From Thioalkalivibrio sp. AKL19 (GTDB lineage: Bacteria; Pseudomonadota; Gammaproteobacteria; Ectothiorhodospirales; Ectothiorhodospiraceae), in NCBI RefSeq assembly GCF_000420165.1, contig NZ_ATUK01000010.1:186001-250000 (forward strand): 64,000 nt of DNA, given 5' to 3'. Positions within the stretch are counted from its first letter, which is position 1. Each line of letters opens with the position of its first letter. The notes under the pieces were generated by a model. The model saw only the letters and a list, made by a program, of their open reading frames with translations, had not been told where the DNA came from and made no database searches. The position numbers and the translations under genes were made by a program. Shown piece by piece: positions 19,113 through 27,374 of this stretch.

Positions 19113-20078
19113 TCAGGCGGGCTGGCGACCGGGAAACAGGTGCCGGGGGATCCACCACAGGTACACCGCCATGCCGACCAGTTCGACCAGGGACTGGAAC
19201 ACCACCACGACTACGGCGAGTTCCAGCCCCTGCGGCAGCGCAAGGGCGATCGGGAGCACCACGAAGGAATTGCGCGAGCCGAGGCTGAACGCCAGTACCC
19301 GCCCCTGCGCCACCGGCAGGTCGAACACCCGGGCCAGCGCCCGCGCCAGCAGGGCCGCGACCGCCAGGAAACCGGCAAAGATCAGTAGCAGGGGCAGCAG
19401 CACGTCGGCCCCGTCACGCACAGTGTTGGCCTGCGAGGCCGCGATGATGAACACCACCACCGCCAGCAACGGGACCGGCAGCCAAGCCAGGCCCGCGGTC
19501 AGACGCCCGCGGCCGGGGTCGTCGCCGGCCCAGCGTTCGGTCAGATAGGCGAGGATCAGCGGGACCAGGATCAGCCCCGCGAAGGCCTTGAGCACGTCCT
19601 CGCCAGCCAGCGCCAGGGTGAACTCGCCGCCAAAGAACAGCCACAGGTACAGCGGCAGCAGGGCCAGCTGCATGAGCAACGAGATCGGGGAGAAGGCGAT
19701 GGCGCGGCGGGTATCGCCGCCGCCGAGATGGGTGAAGGTGATGAACCAGTCGGTGCAGGGCACCAGGAGCACCAGGGCGATCCCCAGCAGGATCGCCGGA
19801 TCACCCGGCGCCACCTGGAGGATCGCCCAGACCAGCGGCGGGATCACCACGAAGTTGCCGATCACCGCGGCCAGCAGCAAGCGCGGCTCGCGGAACGCCT
19901 CGCCCAGGTGGATCAGCGGCGTCTGCGTGAAGGTGGCGTACAGCAGCACCCCGAGTACGGGCCAGAGCACCACATCCAGCCACTCGCTGGCCCCCGGCGC
20001 GGACACCCCCAGGAAGAGCCCCAGGGTAATGGTCACCAGGTAGATCAGGACCTGGTACTGCTCCAGCCGCTCACGCAT
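19113..20078 (-). CDS. ACR3/bile-acid-symporter-family transporter
   Basis: Inner-membrane protein with about ten hydrophobic segments (321 residues from the ATG at 20078; a GTG at 20093 is an alternative). LVPCTDWFITFTHLGGGD contains the conserved Cys of the fourth membrane segment of ACR3-type arsenite exporters, and FSLGSRNSFVVLPIALALP is a family-like motif in the C-terminal half. No arsR, arsC or arsH is nearby, so arsenite is only one possible substrate. The next gene on the same strand (DUF4870-like) starts upstream with a 33-base gap. Confidence 0.75.
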   Translation of the reverse strand: MRERLEQYQVLIYLVTITLGLFLGVSAPGASEWLDVVLWPVLGVLLYATFTQTPLIHLGEAFREPRLLLAAVIGNFVVIPPLVWAILQVAPGDPAILLGIALVLLVPCTDWFITFTHLGGGDTRRAIAFSPISLLMQLALLPLYLWLFFGGEFTLALAGEDVLKAFAGLILVPLILAYLTERWAGDDPGRGRLTAGLAWLPVPLLAVVVFIIAASQANTVRDGADVLLPLLLIFAGFLAVAALLARALARVFDLPVAQGRVLAFSLGSRNSFVVLPIALALPQGLELAVVVVVFQSLVELVGMAVYLWWIPRHLFPGRQPA

Positions 20079-20111
20079 TCGCGAACGCGGCACCGGAACG
20101 GCACAAACCGC

Positions 20112-20501
20112 TTACCAGAGCCAGGTTTCGGGTTGTTCGATGGCACGGTTGTCGTTGTTGGCCAGCAGGCCCTTGATGCAGCGCACCAACATCCAGATGA
20201 TCAGGGCCAGGAAGATCAGGAACCCGATACCGATCGGGGACGTGATGACCCCGATCACGGCAAACAACAGCCCGATCCAGAATGTGCGGATCTGGTAGGT
20301 GAAGTGCGAGACACTCACCGAGTCGGCCTCGCCGCGCTTGATATAGGCGATGATCAGGCCGGCGATGGCGGTCAGCGCGGTCAGGAAGCTCACCAGATAC
20401 AGCACGTAGACCACCGTGACCATGGTGACGTCCTTGCGCGGCCCGGCGGCGGGCTCGCTCACCTCACTGCGCACGACTTCCGGTTCTGGATCTTCCGACA
20501 C
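20112..20501 (-). CDS. DUF4870/Tic20-like small membrane protein
   Basis: 129 residues from a GTG at 20501 with AGGAGG seven bases upstream. An acidic N-terminal tail (about 1-25) is followed by three hydrophobic segments: VTVVYVLYLVSFL.., FWIGLLFAVIGVI.. and IGFLIFLALIIWM.. This resembles the DUF4870/Tic20-like family of small membrane proteins. The function is unknown. Confidence 0.7.
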   Translation of the reverse strand: MSEDPEPEVVRSEVSEPAAGPRKDVTMVTVVYVLYLVSFLTALTAIAGLIIAYIKRGEADSVSVSHFTYQIRTFWIGLLFAVIGVITSPIGIGFLIFLALIIWMLVRCIKGLLANNDNRAIEQPETWLW

Positions 20502-20556
20502 CTGGCACCTCCTGTAGATTGGCTCACGCGGCCAACTTAGCAGACTTGTCCGCTGA

Positions 20557-21447
20557 CTACCCGGGCCCGCCCAGCACGATGAGCACGATGCCCGCGAGCG
20601 CGAAGACGAAGCCCGTCAGCTGCACCCGCGACATGCGCTCGGCCTGGAACAAGCGCGCCATCAGCGCGGTCGGGGCCGGCGACAGCGCCCCGGCCACCGC
20701 GATGATCGACAAAAGCCCCATGCGCACGGCCACCACGAACGCGAGCGTGGCCGCCGCCTGGAACAGTCCGGCCAGCGACAGCAGCACCAGGGTGGACCGG
20801 CTCATCCCGGTCTGCGGGCGGCGGATCAGCATTACCACTAGCAAGGCCGCCGCGCCCACCGCCGACGTGGCCACCACCGGCCAAAGCGGCGAACCCGCCT
20901 CGGCCTCGTTGAGGAAGACGAAGACCAGGCCGAAGCAGACCCCGGCAATGGTCGCGTCCACCAGTCCGCGCACCGGGTGCTCGCCCCGGGCCAGCGCCAT
21001 CAGGCCGCGCACGGGCTCGTCCAGACGTCGCGGGCTGGCCTTGCGGGACCCGCCCGAGATCATCCCGATCGCCACCACGATAGCGGCGACCCCGGCCAGC
21101 GCCAGCGGTCCCGGCTGCTCGCCCATCACCAGCCCGACCAATAGCGGGACCAGGGCCGAGATCACACCGGTCACGGCGGCCACCAGTCCCATCGAGCCCT
21201 CGGCCAGGCCGTGGTAGTAGGCCAGAAGCCCCAGGGCCAGGGCGAGCCCCGAGGCACCCCCCCAGAGCAGGGCCTGGGTGCCCGGCAGCCCCGCCAGCGG
21301 GAGGGCAATCACCAGCAGCGCGACGGTGGCCAGGATCTGTGAATAGCAGGCCACCACCAGTGCCGGGATACGCCGGGAGGCCAGGCCGCCGAAAAAGTCC
21401 CCGGCGCCGAATCCAAGGGCCGTCAGCAGCCCCAGGAAGAAGGCCAT
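20557..21447 (-). CDS. DMT-superfamily (EamA) transporter
   Basis: 296 residues with ten predicted membrane segments arranged as two EamA repeats. The first repeat starts MAFFLGLLTALGFGAGDFFG, the second has LVDATIAGVCFGLVFVFLNE. The internal linker carries a basic segment (GGSRKASPRRLDEP). Such proteins are metabolite exporters/permeases; the substrate cannot be told from sequence. It lies tail to head with the lipoprotein gene upstream on the same strand (40-base gap). Confidence 0.85.
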   Translation of the reverse strand: MAFFLGLLTALGFGAGDFFGGLASRRIPALVVACYSQILATVALLVIALPLAGLPGTQALLWGGASGLALALGLLAYYHGLAEGSMGLVAAVTGVISALVPLLVGLVMGEQPGPLALAGVAAIVVAIGMISGGSRKASPRRLDEPVRGLMALARGEHPVRGLVDATIAGVCFGLVFVFLNEAEAGSPLWPVVATSAVGAAALLVVMLIRRPQTGMSRSTLVLLSLAGLFQAAATLAFVVAVRMGLLSIIAVAGALSPAPTALMARLFQAERMSRVQLTGFVFALAGIVLIVLGGPG

Positions 21448-21487
21448 GTCAGGCCCGGGCCCGACGAGGGCCCGTCATGCGCGACGC

Positions 21488-22000
21488 CTAGTCGCGGGCA
21501 TTGTCGAGCATCTCCTGCAGGGCCTCTTCGCTACCGGCGTGACTGACGCCAGTCACCACGCCCTCGCCATCCAGCAGGACGACGGTCACCTGTTCGCGCT
21601 CATGCGGAAGGAAGCCGGCATCGGCCGCGCTGGAGGTCACCACGATGGAATAGTCCCGTGCCTGCATGCGCGGCAGCACCACGTTCTGCATCGGTTGCGG
21701 CGGCATCTCGTGGATATCGGCGATGTAGATGATGCCCAGCGCATCGCGCGCCTCGGCGCCCATGCCATCCAGCACCGCATTGGCCACACCAGCCGGCGCG
21801 GCCTCCACGGTCTTCAGGATCACGCGGGCATCGCCCGGCAGCTCCACCGGATTGCCGTGCTGGTCGTTCAGGGTGCGCTCGGGGAACGGCTGACCCTCGG
21901 CGAACTCGGGCTCCGGGCCACCGCCGGACATGCAACCGGCGACAAGCCCGGCCGCGGCCAGCAGGACGGCGGGCAGAAAGGATCGGGCGATACGGGACAT
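21488..22000 (-). CDS. thioredoxin-like lipoprotein of unknown function
   Basis: 170 residues. The ATG at 22000 with AGGAGA upstream gives a signal peptide and lipobox LVAGC. The mature part (EGQPFPERTLNDQHGNPVEL, then VILKTVEAAPAG and QVTVVLLDGEGVVTGVS) follows the strand order of a thioredoxin fold, but there is no CxxC motif. It vaguely recalls YtfJ-type periplasmic proteins; that is a weak inference. It diverges from the arabinose cluster. Confidence 0.6.
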   Translation of the reverse strand: MSRIARSFLPAVLLAAAGLVAGCMSGGGPEPEFAEGQPFPERTLNDQHGNPVELPGDARVILKTVEAAPAGVANAVLDGMGAEARDALGIIYIADIHEMPPQPMQNVVLPRMQARDYSIVVTSSAADAGFLPHEREQVTVVLLDGEGVVTGVSHAGSEEALQEMLDNARD

Positions 22001-22125
22001 GACAGTTCTCCTGCGAGTCAGAACATGGGGATCAGGGCGCGCAGCACGGGCGCGCTTCAGCGCCGCCGATGGTAACGCATCGAGTGCGTCAGTAGACTGC
22101 AACGACCTTCACGACCGACGCCTGC

Positions 22126-23004
22126 ATGCTGTATTCGCTGATCAAACTGCTGCGCCCGCACCAGTACATCAAGAACGGGTTCGTGTTCCTCGGTGTGGTG
22201 TTCGCGCACGAGTGGGGCGAACCCGGCACGGTGCTGGCGGCCAGTCTCGCCTTCCTCGCCTTCTGCGCGATCGCCAGCGCCGTGTACGTGCTGAACGACA
22301 TCGTCGACGTCGAGGCCGACCGCCAGCATCCGACCAAGCGCGACCGCCCCATCGCCAGCGGTGCGATCAGCGTCCCCACCGCCTGGGCGATCTTCGCAAC
22401 GGCGGCGGTCCTCGCGCTGGTCCTCGCGGCGATGGTCAGCACCTGGGTCATCGCGCTGATCCTGACCTACCTGGTGCTGAACGTGGCCTATTCCTGGTCG
22501 CTCAAGCACATCGTGATCCTTGATGTATTCAGCATCGCGGCCGGCTTCATGCTGCGCATCCTCGCCGGCACCCTGGGCCTGGGCATCGAGCCCTCGCAGT
22601 GGCTGCTGCTGTGCGGCCTGATGCTGACGCTGTTTCTCGGCTTCGCCAAGCGCCGCGCGGAGCTGGCCGACGACACCATCGAACGCCGCGGCAACGCCGA
22701 TCGGCCGCGGCGCGTACTCGACGACTACAGCCTCAGCCTGCTCGATCAGTTCACCTCCATCAGCGCCGCCTGCACGGTACTCGCCTATGGCCTGTACACC
22801 GTCAGCGCGGAGACCATGGCCCTGCACGGCACCGACGGGCTGATCTATACCCTGCCGTTCGTGATCTACGGCATCTTCCGCTATCTGTTCCTGCTGCACG
22901 CCCGCGGCGGCGGCAACGACACCTCGCGCGACCTGGTCACCGACCCCCACCTGCTGGCCACCGTTGCGGTGTGGCTCGGGGTCACCATCGCCGTGCTCGC
23001 ATGA
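22126..23004 (+). CDS. decaprenyl-phosphate phosphoribosyltransferase (UbiA family)
   Basis: Membrane enzyme of 292 residues that joins 5-phosphoribosyl diphosphate to a polyprenyl phosphate. This is the first committed step toward polyprenyl-phosphate arabinose (Rv3806c in Mycobacterium). The motif NDIVDVEADRQHPTKRDRPI supplies the Asp-rich active site and the RPI segment characteristic of this UbiA branch rather than of ubiquinone or heme biosynthesis prenyltransferases. About nine hydrophobic segments. It begins the arabinose cluster, overlapping the next gene by four bases (ATGA). No clear ribosome-binding site precedes the ATG. Confidence 0.85.
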   Translation: MLYSLIKLLRPHQYIKNGFVFLGVVFAHEWGEPGTVLAASLAFLAFCAIASAVYVLNDIVDVEADRQHPTKRDRPIASGAISVPTAWAIFATAAVLALVLAAMVSTWVIALILTYLVLNVAYSWSLKHIVILDVFSIAAGFMLRILAGTLGLGIEPSQWLLLCGLMLTLFLGFAKRRAELADDTIERRGNADRPRRVLDDYSLSLLDQFTSISAACTVLAYGLYTVSAETMALHGTDGLIYTLPFVIYGIFRYLFLLHARGGGNDTSRDLVTDPHLLATVAVWLGVTIAVLA

Positions 23005-23975
23005 GCACGATCCGGCTCTCCGGCTGGCGCCTGCGCGGGCTCGTGCTTTCGATCATCGTGGCCGTCGCCCTTTATCTCGGGGTCGCCCTGTGGGCGGGGG
23101 CCGACGAGGTCTGGCGCGCCCTCAAGCTGGTGGGCGTCGGGGGGCTGCTGCTGGCCCTGGCACTTTCACTGGTGAACTACAGCCTCCGCTTCACCCGCTG
23201 GCAGCTGTACCTGCACACCCTGGGCCATGCGGTCCCGGCCGCCGCGAGCCTGCACATCTACGTGGCCGGCTTTGCCCTGACCACCACCCCTGTCAAGGCC
23301 GGGGAGGCCCTGCGCGGGGTGCTGCTGAAACGTCGCCACGTACCCTACCCCGACAGCTTCGCGGCGTTCGTCTCCGAACGCCTGTCCGACCTGATCGCGG
23401 TGGTGCTGCTGTCCATGCTGGGGCTGACCCTGGTCGCGCAGGGCACCTGGCTGATCCTGATCGGTGCCGCCTGCATCCTGGCCGCGCTGGTGGTGCTCGC
23501 CTGGCGCCGGCCGCTGGCGTGGCTGCAAACCGTGAGCGACCGCCCGGGCCAGCGTCTGTGGCGCACCCTGCACCATCTGGTTACCGTCCTGCTGCAGGCG
23601 CGGCGCTGCCACCGGCCCGCCCTGCTGGCCGGCGCCACCGTGCTCAGCGTGATCGCCTGGAGCGCGGAGGCCCTGGCCTTCTGGTGGATCCTCAACGCCA
23701 TGGGCTTCGAGGCCACGTTCGCCTTTGCCGCGTTCGTGTTCGCCCTGGCCATGCTGGCGGGCGCATTGAGCTTCCTGCCGGGGGGGCTCGGCGGCACCGA
23801 GGCGGTGATGATCGCCCTGCTGCTATGGGCCGACATGCCACCGGCCGATGCGGTCGCGGCGACCATGCTGATCCGCTTCACCACGCTGTGGTTCGCGGTG
23901 ATCCTCGGCCTGATCGCGCTGGGCACCAACCCCGAGGCCCGCGGCCGCGAACTCCCGGACGAGCACCATGCGTAG
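23001..23975 (+). CDS. flippase-like integral membrane protein (LPG-synthase TM / YbhN type)
   Basis: 324 residues, eight or so hydrophobic segments, with the family-like blocks RFTRWQLYLHTLG, TTTPVKAGEALRGVLLKRR, FVSERLSDLIAVV and SFLPGGLGGTEAVMIALLL. Proteins of this fold include the membrane half of lysyl-phosphatidylglycerol synthase (a lipid flippase) and AglD-type glycan proteins. Coupled to the UbiA-type gene (4-base overlap), it could flip the polyprenyl-linked sugar or assist its transfer. This role is inferred from context. Confidence 0.75.
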   Translation: MSTIRLSGWRLRGLVLSIIVAVALYLGVALWAGADEVWRALKLVGVGGLLLALALSLVNYSLRFTRWQLYLHTLGHAVPAAASLHIYVAGFALTTTPVKAGEALRGVLLKRRHVPYPDSFAAFVSERLSDLIAVVLLSMLGLTLVAQGTWLILIGAACILAALVVLAWRRPLAWLQTVSDRPGQRLWRTLHHLVTVLLQARRCHRPALLAGATVLSVIAWSAEALAFWWILNAMGFEATFAFAAFVFALAMLAGALSFLPGGLGGTEAVMIALLLWADMPPADAVAATMLIRFTTLWFAVILGLIALGTNPEARGRELPDEHHA

Positions 23976-24007
23976 GCGCCTCGCTCTCACCACGTCATGG
24001 CGAAGCC

Positions 24008-24082
24008 CTGTAGGAGGCCAGCCCCCTGGCCGATGGGGTGCAACCAATGCCCCAATCGCCCGGAGGGCCGGGCTCCTACAGG
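24008..24082. repeat. REP-type palindrome, family R1, copy inside the arabinose cluster
   Basis: CTGTAGGAGGCCAGCCCCCT ... GGGCCGGGCTCCTACAGG: the cleanest R1 hairpin, about 75 bases. The 23976-24350 gap between the flippase-like gene and DprE1 consists of this unit, the element at 24166-24324 and short spacers. No gene is seen. Confidence 0.85.
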
Positions 24083-24165
24083 TTCGAAGCCACAGAGCCG
24101 CAGGGTCCGCAAGATTCTCCTGGTGCCATCCCGACATCGTCGTGCGCAACCGACATTCCACAACC

Positions 24166-24324
24166 CCGTCATTGCGAGGACCCGCAGGGGCCGGGGTACA
24201 AAAGCGCGTAGCGCGTCGAACGGCCGCAGGCCGGCCCGAAGGGCGAGTGCAGCGAGTTATCCCCCAATGCCGGGAACAGCTTCTGGAGATTGCCGCGGCC
24301 CCTGCGGGGCCTCGCAATGACGGG
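24166..24324. repeat. 159-bp palindromic element with R2-type ends
   Basis: The ends are CCCGTCATTGCGAGG and CCTCGCAATGACGGG, a perfect 15-bp inverted pair. It extends inward through ACCCGCAGGGGCCG / CGGCCCCTGCGGGG to about 29 bp with few mismatches. The interior (AAAAGCGCGTAGCGCG...) is unlike neighbouring genes. This looks like a REPIN/BIME-style doublet, possibly mobilised as a unit. Confidence 0.8.
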
Positions 24325-24350
24325 TACGGGAAAGGCGCCGGAGGCCTTGC

Positions 24351-25649
24351 ATGACCGCCAGCTGGAACCGTATCCCGCGGGTCGAGCACGCCGCCGAGGT
24401 CGCGCTGGGCTGGCGCGGTCGGGCCTTGCCCGATGTGCCGCGGCCTCTGCTCGCCCACGGCCTGGGGCGCAGCTATGGGGACGTCTGCCTGAACCCGGAG
24501 GCCTCGCTGCTGCACACGCCGGGGCTGGATCGCTTCGTGGCCTTCGACGCGGCCACGGGACGGATGACGGCCGAGGCCGGGGTATCGCTGGATGCGTTGC
24601 TGCGCTTCGCCGTGCCGCGCGGCTGGTTCCCGCCGGTGGTGCCCGGCACGCGCTTCGTTACCCTGGGGGGTGCGGTCGCCAATGACGTGCACGGCAAGAA
24701 CCACCACCAGGCCGGCAGCTTCGGCGACCATGTACGCGCCCTGACCCTGCGTCGTTCCGATGGCCAGGTGCTGGAGGTCACCCCCGAGAACACACCCGAC
24801 TGGTTCGCCGCGACCGTCGGCGGCCTGGGCCTGACCGGCCTGATCGAGACCGTGACCCTGCAGCTGGCCCCGATCCGCAGCGCCTGGATGCGCGCCTGGT
24901 CGCAGCGCTTCGACTCGCTGGACGCGTTCTGGGAACTGAACACCCAGTCCGAGCGCGAGTGGCCCTACACCGTGGCCTGGATCGACTGCCTGAACCCGGG
25001 AGCCGGCGGCCGGGTCGGTCGCGGCATCTACAGCGGCGGGCGCCATGCGACCACCGCGCCGCGCAAGGACGCCTGGCACGAACGCCGCCGCAGCATCCCG
25101 CTGGACCCGCCGGTGTCGCTGGTCAACCGCCTGACCCTGCGCGCGTTCAACCACCTCTACTACCGCCAGCCGGTACACGCGACCCCGCGCGCGGTCCATC
25201 ACCTGCCCTGGCTGTTCCCGCTGGACGCCATCCGGCACTGGAACCGGATCTACGGTCACAACGGGTTCTACCAGTACCAGTGCGTGCTGCCGCCGGCGGC
25301 TTCAAAGGACGGCGTGCAGGCCCTGCTGGATGCCATCGCCGCCAGTGGCCAGGGCTCGTTCCTCGCGGTGCTCAAGACCTTCGGCGACCGCGCCGCCCCG
25401 GGCCTGCTGTCCTTCCCGCGCCCGGGTGCCACGCTCGCGCTGGACTTCCCGGAAAAGGGCCGCGACACCGAACGCCTGTTCGCGCGCCTGGACGCGATCG
25501 TGCAGGAGGCCGGCGGTGCCCTGTACCCTGCGAAGGACGCACGCATGCCGACCGACGTCTTCCGCCAGGGGTTCCCCCGCTGGGAGGCCTTCGCCGAGTA
25601 TGTGGACCCCGAATTCTCCTCCGGCTTCTGGCGCAGGGTGACTGCATGA
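24351..25649 (+). CDS. dprE1: decaprenylphosphoryl-ribose 2'-oxidase homologue (DprE1-like)
   Basis: FAD-dependent oxidase that oxidises C2' of polyprenylphosphoryl ribose to the 2-keto form, the first half of the epimerisation to D-arabinose. 432 residues. The FAD-binding motif GLGRSYGD spans residues 37-44. VANDVHGKNHHQAGS follows, with His114 and the HGKNHH segment matching the mycobacterial enzyme. The catalytic-type Lys is Lys395 in YPAKDAR. The position of M. tuberculosis Cys387 (target of benzothiazinones) is Ala363 (TLALDFP). The start is preceded by repeats, not by a clear ribosome-binding site. It overlaps the next gene by four bases. Confidence 0.9.
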   Translation: MTASWNRIPRVEHAAEVALGWRGRALPDVPRPLLAHGLGRSYGDVCLNPEASLLHTPGLDRFVAFDAATGRMTAEAGVSLDALLRFAVPRGWFPPVVPGTRFVTLGGAVANDVHGKNHHQAGSFGDHVRALTLRRSDGQVLEVTPENTPDWFAATVGGLGLTGLIETVTLQLAPIRSAWMRAWSQRFDSLDAFWELNTQSEREWPYTVAWIDCLNPGAGGRVGRGIYSGGRHATTAPRKDAWHERRRSIPLDPPVSLVNRLTLRAFNHLYYRQPVHATPRAVHHLPWLFPLDAIRHWNRIYGHNGFYQYQCVLPPAASKDGVQALLDAIAASGQGSFLAVLKTFGDRAAPGLLSFPRPGATLALDFPEKGRDTERLFARLDAIVQEAGGALYPAKDARMPTDVFRQGFPRWEAFAEYVDPEFSSGFWRRVTA

Positions 25650-26407
25650 ACCCAATGAAGAACGTTGTCCTTTTTGGTGCCACATCGGCCATTGCCTCCG
25701 CGGTGGCGCGGGAGTTGGTGGACACCGGTGCCCGGCTGTTCTGCGTGGCCCGCGACGGCGAGGCGCTGGAGGCCCTGCTGGCCGACCTGCGGGTGCGTGG
25801 CGACGACCCGGACGGCGCCCGCATCCTCGGCGCCACGGCGGATCTCGCCGACATCGACGGCCACGCGGCCATCTGGCAACAGGCGCAGGAGGCCCTGGGC
25901 GAGGTGGACAGCGTGCTGCTGGCCTGGGGCACCCTGCCCGACCAGGCCGCCTGCAACGCCTCGGTGGACGAGACCCTCGAGGCGATCCACGTCAACGGCA
26001 CCAGCGCCATCGCCCTGCTCGCCCGCATCGCGCCGGACTTCGAGGCCCGCGGCCGGGGCGTGATCGCCGCCATCGGCTCGGTCGCCGGCGACCGCGGGCG
26101 CCAGAGCAACTACGCCTATGGCACGGCGAAGGGCATGCTCGCGATCTACCTGCAGGGCCTGCGCAACCGGCTGTTCTTCAGCGGTGTGGACGTGGTCACG
26201 CTCAAACCCGGCTTCGTGCGCACCCCGATGACCGAGGGCTTCAACCGCGCCGGCGCCCTGTGGGCCGAACCGGAAACGGTCGCCCGGGGCATCATCCGCG
26301 CCATGCACCGTGGCCGCGACGTGGCCTACCTGCCCGGCAAGTGGTGGGTCATCATGACCATCATCCGCCTGATCCCCGAATACCTGTTCAAGCGCCTCAA
26401 GCTCTAG
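25646..26407 (+). CDS. dprE2: decaprenylphospho-2-keto-pentose reductase homologue (DprE2-like SDR)
   Basis: Short-chain dehydrogenase of 253 residues. It should reduce the 2-keto intermediate to polyprenylphosphoryl arabinose with NADH/NADPH. Rossmann motif VVLFGATSAIASAVARELV at the N terminus; the SDR tetrad includes Ser of AIGSVAGDRG and the YxxxK-type YAYGTAKG. The hydrophobic C-terminal end (WVIMTIIRLIPEYLFKRLKL) is typical of DprE2. The ATG lies inside the DprE1 stop (ATGA), so the pair is translationally coupled. The stop codon TAG is shared with the left edge of a MITE. Confidence 0.88.
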   Translation: MNPMKNVVLFGATSAIASAVARELVDTGARLFCVARDGEALEALLADLRVRGDDPDGARILGATADLADIDGHAAIWQQAQEALGEVDSVLLAWGTLPDQAACNASVDETLEAIHVNGTSAIALLARIAPDFEARGRGVIAAIGSVAGDRGRQSNYAYGTAKGMLAIYLQGLRNRLFFSGVDVVTLKPGFVRTPMTEGFNRAGALWAEPETVARGIIRAMHRGRDVAYLPGKWWVIMTIIRLIPEYLFKRLKL

Positions 26408-26688
26408 GGAAACACTGATCCATGTACACACTCGCGTTGGAACCCCAGGTTTGCCGAGACCAGGCGCGGTGCGCAGCCGGTAGTGGTTCTACCGGCAAGG
26501 GCCGCAACGCAGGATCGGGGAACCTGGGGTGCCAACCCCACAAGCGATTGAATGCAGGGGCTCGGCCGCTTTTGCGTGGGAACGGCGTTGCGGTTCCCTT
26601 GTGCAGAATGACTGCACGCCAGTCACCGCGCCTTGTTCGCACGCAAAAGCGACTCGAGCGCGAGCGTGTACATGGATCAGTGTTTCCC
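26407..26688 (+). mobile_element. foldback MITE, copy 2 (inside the arabinose cluster)
   Basis: A 282-bp element flanked by TA on both sides (26405-26406, 26689-26690). It has 29-bp terminal inverted repeats (28 matches) beginning GGGAAACACTGATCCATG. Inner arms CCCCAGGTTTGCC.../...AACCTGGGG and CGCTTTTGCGTGG.../...CGCAAAAGCG and tip hairpins correspond to copy 1 read in reverse. It carries about 18 extra bases in one loop region (CAAGCGATTGAATGCA, near 26545). It encodes no transposase. TA (or CTAG) flanks and GGG ends would suit mobilisation in trans by an IS5-like or IS630-like transposase; this is inference. Confidence 0.92.
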
Positions 26689-26693
26689 TAGCC

Positions 26694-27374
26694 ATGTCCG
26701 CCTCCACCCGGCCCGGCCCCGCGCGGCAGATCGTGCTGTTCGATTTTGATGGCACCCTGACCCGGCGCGACAGCCTGTTCCCCTTCCTGCGCCACGCACT
26801 GGGGACAGTGGAATTCCTGCGCCGCCTGCCGGACTGCCTCCCCGCCCTGACCGGCCTGGCGCTGAAGCGCCTCTCCAACCAGGACGCGAAGGAGGCCGTG
26901 CTGACCCGCATGCTGGCCGGCGAGACCCTCGCCCACCTGCAGGCAAAGGGCCGCGAGTTCGCCGAGGGCCGCCTGGACCGGCTGCTGCGCCCGGCGGGCA
27001 TGCGCGCGATCCAGGCCCACCAGGCCGCGGGCCATGACTGCGTGCTGGTGTCCGCCTCGCTGGATCTCTGGCTGCAGCCCTGGGCCGAGCGCCACGGCCT
27101 TGCCGGCGTAGTCAGCTCGCGCCTGGCGGTCGATGACAGCGAACGCGTGACCGGACGCCTCGACGGTACCAACTGCCGGGGCGCGGCCAAGCCGGCCGCC
27201 ATCGCCGCCTGGCTGGCGACCCTGCGCCCGAAGGAGCCGGTGGACCTGGTCGCGGCCTACGGCGACAGCGACGCCGACCAGCCAATGCTGGAGCTGGCCC
27301 GCAGCGGCTACCGGCTGCGTCGGGGCCGCTTCCGGCGCGTCCACGGACCCGCCCTGGAGGACACCCCCGAGTGA
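26694..27374 (+). CDS. HAD-superfamily (HAD-IB) phosphatase
   Basis: 226 residues with the complete HAD signature: motif I VLFDFDGTLTRRDS, motif II LVSASLD, and motif IV YGDSDADQPML. SerB-like IB subfamily. In this cluster it is a good candidate for dephosphorylating polyprenylphosphoryl-5-phosphoribose before DprE1 acts; this assignment comes from context. The ATG starts five bases after the MITE, with no ribosome-binding site except what the MITE end provides. The frame stays open back into the MITE (to 26529). It overlaps the next gene by four bases. Confidence 0.85.
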   Translation: MSASTRPGPARQIVLFDFDGTLTRRDSLFPFLRHALGTVEFLRRLPDCLPALTGLALKRLSNQDAKEAVLTRMLAGETLAHLQAKGREFAEGRLDRLLRPAGMRAIQAHQAAGHDCVLVSASLDLWLQPWAERHGLAGVVSSRLAVDDSERVTGRLDGTNCRGAAKPAAIAAWLATLRPKEPVDLVAAYGDSDADQPMLELARSGYRLRRGRFRRVHGPALEDTPE

